A stretch of DNA of 64,000 bases, from contig JADPYG010000094.1 of assembly GCA_017654735.1 (NCBI GenBank), positions 62,001-126,000 of the forward strand, written 5' to 3'. The notes below the pieces were generated by a model. That model did not search any database. It saw only the letters and a program-made list of their open reading frames with translations, and had not been told where the DNA came from. Position numbers and translations under genes: made by a program. Shown piece by piece: positions 35,308 to 47,346 of this stretch (its first letter is position 1; each line of letters starts with the position of its first letter). The stretch is from Vishniacozyma victoriae. Taxonomy: Eukaryota > Basidiomycota > Tremellomycetes > Tremellales > Bulleribasidiaceae.

Positions 35308-37366
35308 ATGAGTGACAGTGCCAGTGGCAGTGGTGTGACCCAGGCCGGTCTGGCAAATAAGACAGTCTCCTGTGACGGTGAGTCATCCCCTCAAAGACCT
35401 GTAGCAAATGCTAAGCAATAGCTTGTCGAGCGAAAAAGTAAGCTATGTTGGCTGCATCAGCTGATTTCAGGACGAAATGCGTGAGAGCGGGAGATAATGT
35501 GGCTTGCGAATCGTGTACTCGAACCCGCATCGAATGTACGCTGATATGCTGAGAATTTTCGCTGATCTGTAGGCATCAGTACACATAAGCCGAAAAGGCC
35601 AGGCCCGAAACCGTCCAACAGGAGTCGAAGACCAACAGCGAATTATGACCCGAGCCCCACTGATCCGCCGGTGATTGTCAGCCCTGGCGTGCTCAATGCT
35701 CAGCACATTTCTCCTGTTGCAGCCAATCAATCAGGTGCGTCTGGATCGAGTGAGGTGCAATAGCGGGCTGATGACCCGAAGAGTCGCACAATCCTTTTTA
35801 CGCCGATGTTGATTTCTCCCCCTTGAACCCGCCCGCCCCCTACCAACACTTCAACCCGCTCGATAAAGTGTTGCCTCGGACGATGCTGATGACTATCCTC
35901 GGATTCTTTCGCGACTACGTCTTTTGTATCGTGCCGTATCCCTCATGGTCTGGCTTGATGCAGGATTTGGCGGGAAAGCGAGAGGAGAAAGCGGGAGAGG
36001 AAGAGTGGGTAGCGATGGTGCTAGCGTTGGTTGCTTTTGTGTCGGTTCAGGTGCCGCATCAGCTGTTTCCCACGGACAAAGCTGGACGTAGGGCAATGGT
36101 GGAAGCATGCGCCTCGGCTGTGCGGTCATTTCTGGTGCGACCGTATCGCGTTGTAACTCTGAACAGATTGTTCATTACTTATTGGTAAGTATCTACATGG
36201 GTGCTCGTCGCTGATCATCAGCCTCGCCTTCGTGTCGTATACCTCTGGTGAATTAATGATGTGTCGACAGTATCAAGGCATCAACGTGGCTCTCGCTCTC
36301 GCCCTCAATCTCCATCGGGAAGAGACGTATATCCAGTGGGCTCCTGCTGAAGCGGAAATGTTTAGGCTTATATGGTGGTTGATCTATACTGGAGATCGCT
36401 CGGGTGCCCTGATAGACGGACAAGGTTTCATGCTCCCGGCAGATCCATTGATCACGACTCCAGAACCTGGCTCTCAGTAAGGATACTCGTCGGCGAATAC
36501 TGAATATAGGCTGTATAGACCATTGGAGCCCAGCGGGGACGATCACTTGATGGACGGTTTCTCATTGATCACAAAGATATGGAGGAGTGAGTTGCAGGCT
36601 GGTTAAACCGCTGATGGCAGTTGCTGGTCGTATACATTCACTGCGCTTGCTCGATTACGGGCAACCCCCAGGAGGCTCTGGGATCGCGTTACGGCAAGCC
36701 GAGCTCTCGGTCATCTTGGACGAGCTAAGTCATGCTCTTGATGATTGTCCGGCGCACCTTGTACTCTCGAGTAATGCGTTTAGGTCGACTCAAGCTAGCG
36801 TCTTTCCAGATGGCCTGTTCAACGAGATACCCGACTTCTCGCAGGGGTCCCGCGTAACACTGGAAGACCCGAGACGCGGCTTCTTTATACAGCAAGCCAA
36901 TCTCTACATCACACAGGTATGCCACCCTTCACATATGGCAAGCTGACCTCAGCTGTGTGTCAAGTTTGCCGGGATACAGCACCAAGAATACCTGTTCAAG
37001 CTTGCACATCCGGAAATCTCAAATAGATCCCATCTGCATGAGGCCAAGGATGACATACTCGCCGGCTTACTTCGAGTGATCCAATCACTGCCGCTCGAGA
37101 TGATTGGTGAGTTTCATAGTAGCCCGGAACAAATGCCCAGACGCTAAAGCGAAGCCGTGAACTCCATGCCGGCCGTGGCTAAAATACGCTTTGTAGCCGC
37201 CACACTATTGGAAGACCTGGACGAGACGCAGCCCTCGGACAAAATCGGTCGAGCGCAGCAATACCTCTGTACGTCATTCGGCGAAACGTATTCACTAACG
37301 CTATTAGCGCAATACTTCTTTTTCCTCTCACGTATAGAGGCACTGTACAGTTTGTCCGACGAGTGA
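35308..37366 (+). CDS. Zn2Cys6 transcription factor with fungal-specific regulatory domain
   Basis: Likely local regulator of the sugar cluster. Eleven exons (35308-35377, 35422-35437, 35471-35535, 35573-35734, 35782-36184, 36222-36476, 36510-36586, 36621-36916, 36953-37106, 37155-37268, 37308-37366) give 556 residues. The binuclear zinc cluster CDACRAKKTKC then VRAGDNVACESCTRTRIEC has spacing 2-6-8-2-6 and is spread over four exons, one of 16 bases; the last cysteine codon itself is split by an intron. The linker KPKRPGPKP is basic. The middle region (SYTSGELMMCRQYQGINVAL, ALNLHREETYIQWAPAE) is the fungal transcription-factor domain. It lies directly between the GH1 pair and the secreted hydrolase, all on one strand. 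Targets are inferred from position only. Confidence 0.9.
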
Positions 37367-37514
37367 GGATCATCGGCCGATCTCACACGTGAATCCTGGC
37401 TATCTCTCCGAGCTCTCAACCTATTTAGCCGAAACCTTTTCTTGATGCCGTCAGTCTTTTTACCCCGCTTGCCCCATTTTCAATTCCAACTTCCCCACTC
37501 ATCTTATTCGCACC

Positions 37515-39201
37515 ATGATCTCCGTCATGAGTTTACGACTTTGGCTCGTCTTCTTCTTGCCGTCAATCATCAGCACGCCGGTCAAAAGATGGTCAAACGA
37601 ACATGCTCAATGCCGATTCTCGCCAACCTTCTCCCAAGAGAACGTATTATCCGACCCCGATTCATACGCCTGGGAGATGATGTACTGGGAAGGACAGTTC
37701 CACGCCAATGATATCGGTTATAACACCGACAATGGCATGACATACGACGGTACCTTGATTGACCCTATCACTGGACGAAACAATGTATCCGAGAAGCACG
37801 TCTTCTCCGCCGCTAGCAAGGAGGCTATCCAAATTATGATCTATGCCAAAGCTCTGGCGGGCGATGAGTATGCCGGTCGATTCGTCAGCCCTACCGATCA
37901 CTCTCAAGGGGCAGAAAAGGCCGCGAGTATCATGCGAACCAAGTTGGCAACCTATCAACGATTCAACGCAACATTTCCTGGCTACGGGGGTCTGTTACCT
38001 TGGTTCTATTCCAACGAGACGGATATACGGCCCTCGGCTGACTGGGTGAACAGGATTCCCGCACTTGACAACGGGGAATTGTTGTGGTCGGTTTATGCTG
38101 CGGTGAGCGCCATGGAGAATTCGAAGAACTCGCACTGGGATGATCTGATCGCCGGATGGAATGACTGGCTAGATTATACGAAGTCTACTGTCAAAGAGGT
38201 GAGTCAGTCGACGTCATTCCCGCTGATTGCAATAGCTGTTCTACCTTGGCAACGGCACCGTATGCGCAGTCACCCTCCTCAATCAGACCCTATCTCCCTT
38301 CGATCCGGCTCAAAACATTACCTGCTCGCCCGGTGATGGTAATACATTGAACGACCCATATGAAGGCGAACTCGTCACGTGGTGGCTTTATTTCTATGGA
38401 AATCTATCATCAGCGGAACAAGACGACCTGTGGAAAGTCAAACGGCCGCAGCTTAGATCTGTCGAATATTCTGGGTCAACCGTCAATACCTCTTATGATC
38501 AATCTGTCGCGGCCAACTATACCGGGCTTCCCGTCGTCAGCAAATCGATCGCACCGATTACCGTCCAGGAGGGCTTCTGGTTCTCGTCACACGAGCAGTG
38601 GAAGGTGTTGCAAATGCCCTACTATGACGACCCACTCGTCAAACGACTTTTCGTTAACGCCGAACGGGTAAGGACGTGCAACTCGGTCTTGATGGGACAG
38701 AACGCTGGTCTTTTCGCATCCGTCAACAACGTCACCGACTTGACGACGGGCCAGATTGACGGGTACATCTCTTACGCCGGTATACCTTCTATCGCTCGAC
38801 AGACCACCCAGGAGCTCGATGTTATCACCCCTTACGGTGCTTTCCCCACGATATTGGTCGACAAGGCGGTCGGACTGGCTTGGTACAAAAACATGCTGGA
38901 CGCTCCGGCGATGCAGAATCCATATGGATCTTCCGAATCCATCCGCCGAGACGGATCAGCCTGGTCGTCTTTTGTTTCCTGGGATTCCAAAATTCTCAAC
39001 GTCGCGGCGGTCCTCGGCGGCTCGTCAGATCTGGCTCGGGACAAAATGCAGCGGGAAGGTGTGTACGACGAGTTCCGGCGAGTGTTGGATAGGGAGTACC
39101 GGGCAGTCTTTTCCGATGTCAAGGGGGAAGATGTGGAAATGTGTTTGCCCGATTATCAGGTGCCGACCGGTTTGATACACGATTATTCCGAATGTCGATG
39201 A
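37515..39201 (+). CDS. Secreted glycoside-hydrolase-like protein, alpha/alpha-barrel type
   Basis: Two exons (37515-38198, 38236-39201) give 549 residues. The N-terminus (SLRLWLVFFLPSIIST) is a signal peptide, and ten N-glycosylation sequons can be counted (NVS, NAT, NET, NGT, NQT, NIT, NLS, NTS, NYT, NVT), so it is secreted or on the cell wall. Motifs such as GYGGLLPWFYSNE, VNRIPALDNGELLWSVYAAV, EGFWFSSHEQWKVLQMPY and DVITPYGAFPTILVDKAVGL recall helical-barrel polysaccharide hydrolases with repeated acidic loops; a fungal endo-beta-1,2-glucanase-like (GH162) protein is one possibility I cannot confirm. Its place beside a beta-glucosidase, permease and regulator cluster suggests it frees the oligosaccharides they use. 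Confidence 0.75.
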
Positions 39202-39364
39202 ACACCTCGAATTTCGGCAATGTGGACAAGGGACTAGATAGCTTCGCTCGACTGAAGACTAGTTCACTTCATTAATGATCCTCTAAATTATGCAATCAAT
39301 CTAATTACAAAGTTGTCACGCTCTTCTTTCGTATCCCTCGACTCGCTTACGTCCCTCGGAGCAA

Positions 39365-40466
39365 CTACTGCAACGAGATAGCCATACCCCCATCAACCAA
39401 CAAACTAGCCCCATTCACGTACCTAGCTAGATCACTCGCAAAGAAAATACAAGGTCCAGCTAGATCCTCTGGTTGACCTAATCTACCAAGTGGTACGCGT
39501 CGTTCTTGATCTGCTTTCTTCGTTGGGTCCGATAGGTCTTCTTTGTTGATGTTTGTTAGGATCGTTCCTGTTATTAGCCAGGTTCGGGCCTACGATATGT
39601 AGATGAAGATGAAGGAGAGGGTCGACAGGCAGTTTGGGTGATTGTGATGTTAAGGCACGCTCGGATTCACGGGCGTCGCTACTTACCTGGTAATACCGAA
39701 TTACACCTAATCCCAAGAGGCCCCAAAGCAATAGCTGTGCTCTCCATCAGACTCTTGATTCCAGCTTTGGTAGGCGTATAATGACATTGTTCTCCACCGC
39801 CCATCAACGCCGAAATAGACGATATGGCGACTATACTCCCCCTTTGCCCTGTCGCTTCGTTGATCTCTTGAGAAGCCATTTGGTTCGCGGCGGCTTGGAC
39901 GATGTAGAATGCTCCGTTAAGGTTCACTTCTTGGACCTGTCGCCATAAGGAGTGAGGGAGGTCGAGGAAGGTGTGGAATGGGCAGATACCGGCGTTGGAG
40001 ATGAGGACGTCTAGTCTTTGAAAGGTTGAGACTGCGGCCGAGATGATCTGCATGTCAGCGAGAACTGAGCCGAATCAAGTGGTAGAGAATGGTGACCGTG
40101 ATTACTTGTCATGATAGGATATTACGACATACGTAAGGTCTTGATGGAAGTGATGGTCACGATTTGGAGGAAGGTAGACTCACATCTTTCGCAGTGTCCG
40201 GCTTGGCAACATCCCCAGCGACAATCACAGTCTTGGCTCCGGCAGCCACACATTCCTTCTCAACCTCTTTGATGTCACTCAAAGTAGAGTCTCCGAAATG
40301 GTGCAAGACCATATTGGCTCCATTCTGAGCGCACCCTGATTGTCAGCCTTTAAGATCCAGTGTAGAGCAGGAGAGACGTACCGATTGCAACAGCTCGACC
40401 TATACCAGTAGAACAGCCAGTAATAGCAACGACCTTCCCTGGGAGTAATCTCGATGCGAATGCCAT
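39365..40466 (-). CDS. LRA1: L-rhamnose 1-dehydrogenase (SDR family)
   Basis: Short-chain dehydrogenase that oxidises L-rhamnose to L-rhamnono-lactone, first step of the fungal non-phosphorylative pathway. Four exons (40466-40382, 40335-40184, 40047-39687, 39567-39365) give 266 residues. The Rossmann TGxxxGIG loop is ITGCSTGIGRAVAI, NAG is in LISNAGICPF, and the catalytic Ser, Tyr and Lys are in SISALMGG and HYTPTKAG. The whole reading, including GDVAKPDT, LPGTILTNINKEDLSDP, RVPLGRLGQPEDLAGP and YVNGASLLVDGG, parallels yeast L-rhamnose 1-dehydrogenase. It is divergent from L-rhamnonate dehydratase, the third enzyme of the same pathway. Lactonase and aldolase genes are not in the window. Confidence 0.88.
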
Positions 40467-40731
40467 TATGAGCTTGTTTGAGTATAGAGCTAGTCCAATG
40501 GTCGATGTAGGCTATATGTTAAAGTCAAAGTCGGTTGGATAGGGTTGACCCGGAAGAATGATATTCCGGACTAAACATCTTCCGATATTCAACAACCGGT
40601 CAGGAGTCACCGGTCACTTGCCGGCCCGTCTTCATACCGCATTAGAGTCAGTATCGGTATATAGTCTGTCCATCTATATATATACCCCCCTCAGCTGTTC
40701 TCTTACTCTTTACTATCATATAGACTTCAAT
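40467..40731. promoter_or_regulatory. Shared divergent promoter of the L-rhamnose genes, with symmetric sites
   Basis: In 265 bases two kinds of repeated site are visible. At 40550-40569 CCGGAA and TTCCGG face each other across 8 bases (an inverted CGG dyad). At 40595-40602 and 40609-40616 the octamer ACCGGTCA occurs twice, 14 bases apart start to start. TATATATATACCCC near 40675 is a TATA candidate for the dehydratase. These are likely binding sites of a rhamnose-responsive regulator, by inference. Confidence 0.6.
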
Positions 40732-42880
40732 ATGACTTTCCCTACTATCGTGAGTCCGTTCTTCACTTGACCAAACCGAGTTGATGGGTAGGAAAAACTA
40801 GAGACCTTTATCCCCTCTGCTCATGGGTCTGGGGGTGATTATCACCGGTAAGTCCCTGCTGCCAGACCCAGGACACGGCTGACGAATCCAGACAAGGTGC
40901 CGAGCACTGGAGTGAGTCTTACCCTCCTGTTTCACGTTAAACTCCACCTCTTCTGTTGCAGACTCGGGATTGGCGTAGTGCGAGGGATGGTCCCGCTTAT
41001 TTGGCGTCCCCCTCCTCGAGTATCGCGATAGCAGGATCGCCTCTATCACTCCAGACTTCCCACATGATCACCTGAGCTAGCTAGCAACCACCGTCAATCC
41101 ACATCAAATCCGCTCCCTCCCTTCTCTCCTCTCTCACTCGTCTAGTCGGTCTTCCCGCTAACCAGCAGTCGTGGCCGGTAACATCTCCTGCCCAATGCAC
41201 AAATACCCAGAATACAAAGTATCCCGAACTTCCTGGGGTATCGGAGTCCTAGGATCAATCTTTGTCAAATTGACCGCATCAGACGGAACAGTCGGTTATG
41301 CAACTGGTTTCGGAGGTCCTCCAGCTTGTTGGTTGATTGAGGAACATTATCGACGATTCATCATTGGACAAGATCCTAGGGATACCAACAAGATTTGGGA
41401 TCAGATGTTTAGAGCCTCCATGTTTTATGGTCGAAAGGGTAGGTCAATTCATGCCATGACGCTAGTCATGAGTCCATAATTCAATGTCATGGATGATACG
41501 GTGAAGGAGAATGAGCTAATGACAGGTCTACCCCTTGCTGCAATCTCCGTAGTCGACCTCGCAATCTGGGATCTAATCGGTAAAATCCGTAAAGAACCAA
41601 TCTACAAGATGATCGGAGGACGAACCAAGAAAGATATCCCACTCTACCTAACAGGTCCCAAACCCGAAGTAGCCCAAAAACTAGGTTTCTGGGGTGGAAA
41701 GGTCCCTTTACCTCATGGACCATCTGATGGACACATTGGGCTGAAACAGAACGTAGAGTTCTTGAAGGCCCATAGGGAGAAGGTTGGACCTGATTTCCCG
41801 ATTATGGTGGATTGTTACATGTCGCTTGATGTTGTGAGTCCTCCTTCTCTTTGTCGCAATCACCCCATCGCCCTTCGTTATTCTATACCCCTCCCTTCGA
41901 TAGATATGTCCTCTCAATCGCGAACTCTGTATTATTCCCTGATCCTTGTCGTGCCCCTCGAGACCTCCGCTTACTATCAGCCATACACGATCGAACTGGT
42001 CAAAGCAGTAGAAGACGCAGGCGTAAAGATCTACTGGTGGGAAGAATGTCTCCATCCAGATGATTTCGATGGACATCTCAAGTTGAACCAGGCATTGCCG
42101 CATATCAAGTTTACGACCGGTGAACACGAGTATTCCAAGTGAGTCTTTCTCTTATCTCCATCTCTTCTTTTCCTACAACTTTCCCAATATATCTCGCGGC
42201 TCCTACAACACCCAATGTAGCTCGCATGGCTCGCTACTCGCACACGCTCTTCGCTCATGATCTCGTACTGATGATAGATACGGTTTCAGGAAATTGATCG
42301 AGAATCGATCTTTGGCTATCATCCAACCGGATGTAATGTGGTTAGGAGGTTTGACCGAGTTGATCAAGGTCGCTTCGTGAGTTTTACCCGCTCCTCCAAC
42401 AGTCTTAGTTCATCTTTTTCACTTTACCCCTCCTCGTAGTCGATCCAATCACAAGACACATGACTCCGCACTGCTCCCTCTGGTCAGGATGCTGATAATA
42501 GAATGGCCGCTGCATACGATATCCCCGTCATCCCCCATGGATCAGGCCCATACTCGTTCCAGGCAATCATGACTTTCCCAAACTCTGATTTCTGTGAATA
42601 CATCGTGAGTCTTCAGTCTCCCTTGTCCTTCATTCTTGAACAATGCAAGTCATTTCGGTCAGGAGCTGATAAATAGGCAAACTCCCCCGATGGAGAATCA
42701 ATCCAACCCTCATTCGGAGAACTCTTCCTCAACGAACCACTACCAACCAACGGCAGGATTGATCTCACCGACGAGCCTGGATTCGGTTTGATCTTGAACC
42801 CAGAAGCAAAGATGGTTCCTTATTCATCTTTCTTCAAGGCTGAAAAGGGATTGGGAAGTAATGGTGAAGCTACCGATTAG
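40732..42880 (+). CDS. LRA3: L-rhamnonate dehydratase (enolase superfamily)
   Basis: Converts L-rhamnonate to 2-keto-3-deoxy-L-rhamnonate in the cytosol. Nine exons (40732-40749, 40804-40847, 40892-40911, 41169-41438, 41526-41833, 41981-42138, 42278-42376, 42502-42604, 42677-42880) give 407 residues. Family landmarks: SGGDYHRQGAEHW, TSWGIGVLGSIF, ATGFGGPPACWLIE, MFYGRKG, LGFWGGKVPLPHGPSDG, and the Mg2+ ligands in MVDCYMS, WWEECLHPDD and TTGEHEY; the C-terminal His is in VIPHGSG. The first three exons (18, 44 and 20 bases) are tiny and are placed by homology; the third intron is 257 bases. It pairs with L-rhamnose 1-dehydrogenase across a shared promoter. Confidence 0.92.
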
Positions 42881-43144
42881 TCCGTAGTCCGTAGTCAGTG
42901 ATTAGTGATTAGTCGTTGAATAGGAATGAAATAGGTTGTTTGAAATGTACACTTTCTCCTGATTCGCTTGTTTGCATTCCTAGGTTGATGTACTTCTTTT
43001 CTCTACCCTTGATTTTCCTTATACAACTTACATATCTTCAGCGATTCCCTGTTGCTTCTCCACAAGTGTTCCATGCCGCCAATCGACATCCAGCTTTACA
43101 CCTGCTATCTCGAGTTCTGAGGTGAATCCTCCAACGCTCCATCC

Positions 43145-45586
43145 TACTCAGCGGGAATAGGCAGGAACTGCCCAATAACGACAGAAGGTAAATCGAAAAC
43201 CTACAATCAGCTCAACACCAGATGCGCATAGACAATTGAGGACGAGAATCAAGTAGTCAAGGTAATCGAAGGAAAAGTGATCGGTGCGGGGTAGAACGAA
43301 AAGAAGAGATTACGCAAGAAAAACTCACATCACGTCGAATCGTATAACAACATGAACAATCAACCATTCCCTCTCCAATGGTCAAACTCGTAGGTTGAAA
43401 GAAATTTTGAGTTGTATTTTCGAATGCGTGTAATGAGAAGTTTTCCCAGTATGTGATTATCCTTATTATCAGCTTTCATCCCCAACGTCTTTCCCCTCCC
43501 CGATGTTTGCTGCTCTCCTCCGCCTCGACTTGACTGGCGTAGTCACAAAGGCAGGGATGGAGAATTGGGATTGATGAGATGAAGCTGATGGAGGGACATA
43601 CGAAGGTTTCGAGAATAATTGATAGATATACTGTTTCTCCCCGTCCCGCTGACCTTGTAGTAAATCACCCTCGTTGCGTTTAACAAGCGAACAGAATTCG
43701 GGGTTCGCATAGCATATCTCCCCCGTTCTGCGCCATACGGCGGTAGGAGTTGCCGAGTATGATATCAGTTTCTCAAGTTCCTGCATATCAGTTTCTATTC
43801 CTGAACCTTCCATCTATTCAGGGTAGTAGAGATAGGTGGAGAGAAGGAAAAAAGGGGGACATACGATCAAAGTTCTCTGGAACGATTTCTCTAAAAACAC
43901 TTCATCTTCTTCACTCATTGGCATTCTACCATTAGCTCCATGTTCAGTGGAAATGGGAGGAACATACTGCAGAGCAATAAGACTTGGTCTATAGGATGCT
44001 AGGGAATGCACGACCCTTAATATCTCTTGACGTTCGAAACTACAATCAGCCCCATCCTCGATAGGTGGACTTACTTTTTCGTCAGATACTCCATTAAAGC
44101 ATGATATCCTTCTGTATAGTCACTATCCATCAGCTCTTGCAACGAGTCCAACATATAGGTCCGACGTACTAAGGTTTCACGACTTTCTTGTAGACTTCAC
44201 TACTGCTCATAGTCTGTTTCCCGTTCCCATTCCCATTCCCGATCAACCCGTCTTCCGGGATCGGCACCTGGGTTTGGCCTTGTAAAGTCCCTTGGAGCCA
44301 AGTACTCCAAGGTGTCCCAGGAGCATCGAATTGAGTAGGAGTCGACAACATATTCATATTTTGGTTCTGGGTTTGGGTTTGATTTGGAAAGGAAGTAGGA
44401 TGTACGGGAAGTGATTGAGATTGAATGTTTTGGGTATGGTTTGTATCGTTATTGTTATTGTTGTCCCAGTTTGGGATGAATTGTTGATCTAGTGTATCTA
44501 GGTTTCCTAGGCCTGGGAATACTGGGTCCATTGCGAACATGCTATCTAGCATTGCGTATTCGGAAGTAGCAGCCGTCATTCCGTTACTGTTGAATCCTGG
44601 CATCAGTCTAGTCCTACGCATGCCTTCCTGAGTACAAAAGGGGTAGCAGACTCGATGAAATCCAGAAGTAGAAGGGGAAGAGGTAAAGATGAGGAAGAAG
44701 AGTTAAAGAAGAGACTCACCAGTACTAGCACCCATCCCATCCATATTCACCCCTGTCGAATTCCCAAACCATAATCGATTATCAACCCCACTCAATCCAA
44801 TCCCGTTATCACCCTCAAGCGGTGGAGCAAGCCAAATATCATCGCTCCGGACCAGCGGCTGATTTTGTAATGATGGCGGTAAATTACTAACACCCTGTTG
44901 GAACTGAGAGTAATCAGGTTGATTGTGGGTCGAGTGGTGAGGTGATATTGATACGGATTCGTGTTGGCGTGCATGTTGGGCTAAGAGGGATGTTGATGAT
45001 GATGATGCTGTTGCTTGGGGTTCTAGTGCTACTATCTTGTAAGCTCGTGCTTATGGTGGTCGACATACATTTTTCATCCTCTTCGAGAAGATACTTTGCT
45101 TTCTTCCTAACTCCTTCCGTACACTGTTGTCCTATACCCTTCTTTACACATCGAGTACATGGTCGTTCTACTATCAGCCCTTCTTGTACGTAATTTCGAA
45201 CCAGTGAGCAAGAACAACTGACTATCATCACAGGTAACATGGCTCTTCTGACAAGCCAAACAAGCTTTCGCAACCTTCTTCCTGCCCTTCTTTTCTCCGC
45301 CCCTACTACCCTCCCCAGCTACTGCAGACCCAGAAGTAGCTCCAAAACTACTACTCATCTGCAATTCGACCGGTCTAGAAGGCGACCGTGATCCACTCCC
45401 TGATCCACTAGTAGAACCACTGGCCGAAGCTGATCGAGCAGCTCGACTCCATGCATCTTGTCTCGCATGCATCCGTTTGACTGCTTCCAGATATTCTCCT
45501 TCAGTTGGTTCCTTCTCTTCGTCTTGTTGATATGGGTATGTATGATGTTGAAGTAGAGTGGAAGAGGTATTCGTATCTCGCGTCAT
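43145..45586 (-). CDS. ERT1: Zn2Cys6 regulator of gluconeogenesis with PAS domain (ERT1/AcuK type)
   Basis: Nuclear transcription factor that activates gluconeogenic genes such as PCK1 and FBP1 in other fungi. Nine exons (45586-45223, 45167-45069, 45031-44720, 44596-44170, 44122-44075, 44039-43865, 43780-43602, 43461-43329, 43201-43145) give 597 residues. The zinc cluster CLACQKSHVTCDDKRPC then TRCVKKGIGQQC, followed by TEGVRKKAKYLLEEDE, is diagnostic of the ERT1/AcuK/RDS2 group. The PAS part (YDYTEGYHALMEYLT, FERQEILRVVHSLASYRPSL, TPTAVWRRTGEICYANPEF) and the end IRRDVFDLPSVVIGQFLPIP agree. The middle is Asn/Gln-rich low complexity. Its position beside rhamnose catabolic genes fits regulation of growth on non-glycolytic products. 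Confidence 0.92.
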
Positions 45587-47346
45587 TCTATCGAATTAGG
45601 TTTGAGCGGTAAGAAGCGGTTGTATTGGTTTCCCACCAGTCGGATTCGAATTCATGCGTCGTACTTGTACTTGATGATGTCGAGTTTGGTGCATACCAGA
45701 GCTGATCGCTATTCTAGTAACCAGTCGTATGGATGCAAGCAGATGGGAGGATGGACACTGTTTCCTGCAATCTCGTTTCCAGCTTAATCTGATCGTGGCC
45801 CGGACTGCGTTCACACAATTGCTATAAAGATGGACAAGGTGGACTCAAAAAGTGGATAAAAACACACTCATCCGCCCTATCACACCATATAGTGTACCCA
45901 CTACCACACCTCGGCCCGTGACTTTTTTCAATCACATCGGAATGACTTTCGCAATCATCCATATCTATTCCGCCCGACATCACCAATACAATAGACCTCG
46001 TACTACCACTACTAGCTTTGGCGTCCGACGAGAGGTCTTAAAGCGGTCAAGGTACAGGCATCCCCGCTTTTTCGATCCAAACGGGTTGGCTGACGATCAA
46101 TTATGCAGGGAGGAGCAGGGGGGCAGGAACGTATCGTTCTAAGATCTGACACGGCAGAGTCGTACGGCAAGGCAGCTTTACTGCTGATACTACGCTTTTT
46201 CTCGATTTACATCGGAAAAACCTCGTGTTAAGCGAGCTGCAGGTCTGATAGATATCCTTGGCAGTCCCCCTGTTTGACCTGGAATCAGCTATCGGCATTG
46301 CCAGTCGTACTCCCTGGCTTCGATGTTGATCCTGTCAGCAGGGCAAGATGACATGTCGACATTTGCACAAAAGATCCACCTCTTCGGAATCATGTTTATT
46401 CACTAGGGACGGTCCTGGCAGGGTAAGCGAGGTGGATAGATAAAGTTCTCTGGTATTGCCTTCGGCTGAGCCGCTTCGGTTTTCGCAGTTTCGACAGACA
46501 TCATTCCGGAGAGTGCGACTCTACCTTGCTATTGATTAATCGGGCGCCCGGCCACGCGTCATAGTGGACCTTTCGGGCAAGGATGAACGTGTGAAGAGGT
46601 ATGTCGGTAGAAGATGATGCTCGGGGGCAAAACAAGTGCTTGTGTGTGTGCGTGTATGAATGGTCAATGACCAGCCTGTTACGGGTCAAGGATTTTGATA
46701 AGGCGTTGCTGCTTGCGTCTTCATGACTGGTCGTCATTGGACGAGGTGTTCTGTGTGCCCTCAATCTCAAGCAAAGAGTCTGTATCCGCGGAACCTGGCA
46801 CCTGGATGGGATGCACCTCTTCTTTTCTAAGCTGGGTTTACTTGCTCTAGAATTGAAGTAGCACATGCTGTCCTCAGATCAGTATAAGGGAAGGTCCGGG
46901 TAGTCAGTATCTCCCACTTTGATCAGCCTTACGGATGGACTAGAAAGACTTTCATATTGTGCTACCTCCATTCGGTGTGATAGTAGTCAGAGCTGAACGA
47001 TGTATCTATCGCACGCAGTATGCTCTGATGCATGATTCCCCCGCATATCCCTAGCTAGGACAACGGGATTATCTATTTAATCAAAGAGATAACTCCGTGA
47101 TTACGTAATTGATGTCCACGTGGTGCACCGGTTATCTCCCCCTTTGTCTCCCCGCATCATTAATCATTTCATCATCATCTACTCTGAGCTGTGCTATCAC
47201 TCTTTGTATACGAGCACATACAATTCTACAATGACTTGAGCATCACTCTTGCATATCTTCTAACTCACTTTGACTGTACTGTTTGTAATATACCAAGACC
47301 TTGTATACGACTCGACTACTGTATCATACCATCAGACTAAAACACC
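45587..47346. promoter_or_regulatory. Long intergenic region upstream of ERT1-like gene
   Basis: At 1.76 kb this is the longest featureless divergent region in the window. It holds the promoters of the regulator and of the next plus-strand gene. CTTTGTATACGAG and CTTGTATACGAC near 47210-47300 are similar words, and a pyrimidine/ACCATCAGACT leader runs into the start at 47347. Short open frames look non-coding; no RNA gene was recognised. Long upstream regions are common for regulatory genes. Confidence 0.5.

Noticed and set aside
40912..41168. Possible extra exon inside the third intron of L-rhamnonate dehydratase
   Set aside because: No reading through this part resembles the enzyme, and direct joining of 40911 to 41169 gives the expected HWIVAGN sequence in phase.
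46501..46866. 121-codon minus-strand open frame in the ERT1 upstream region
   Set aside because: The composition is not protein-like, and no neighbouring exon, domain or start context supports it.
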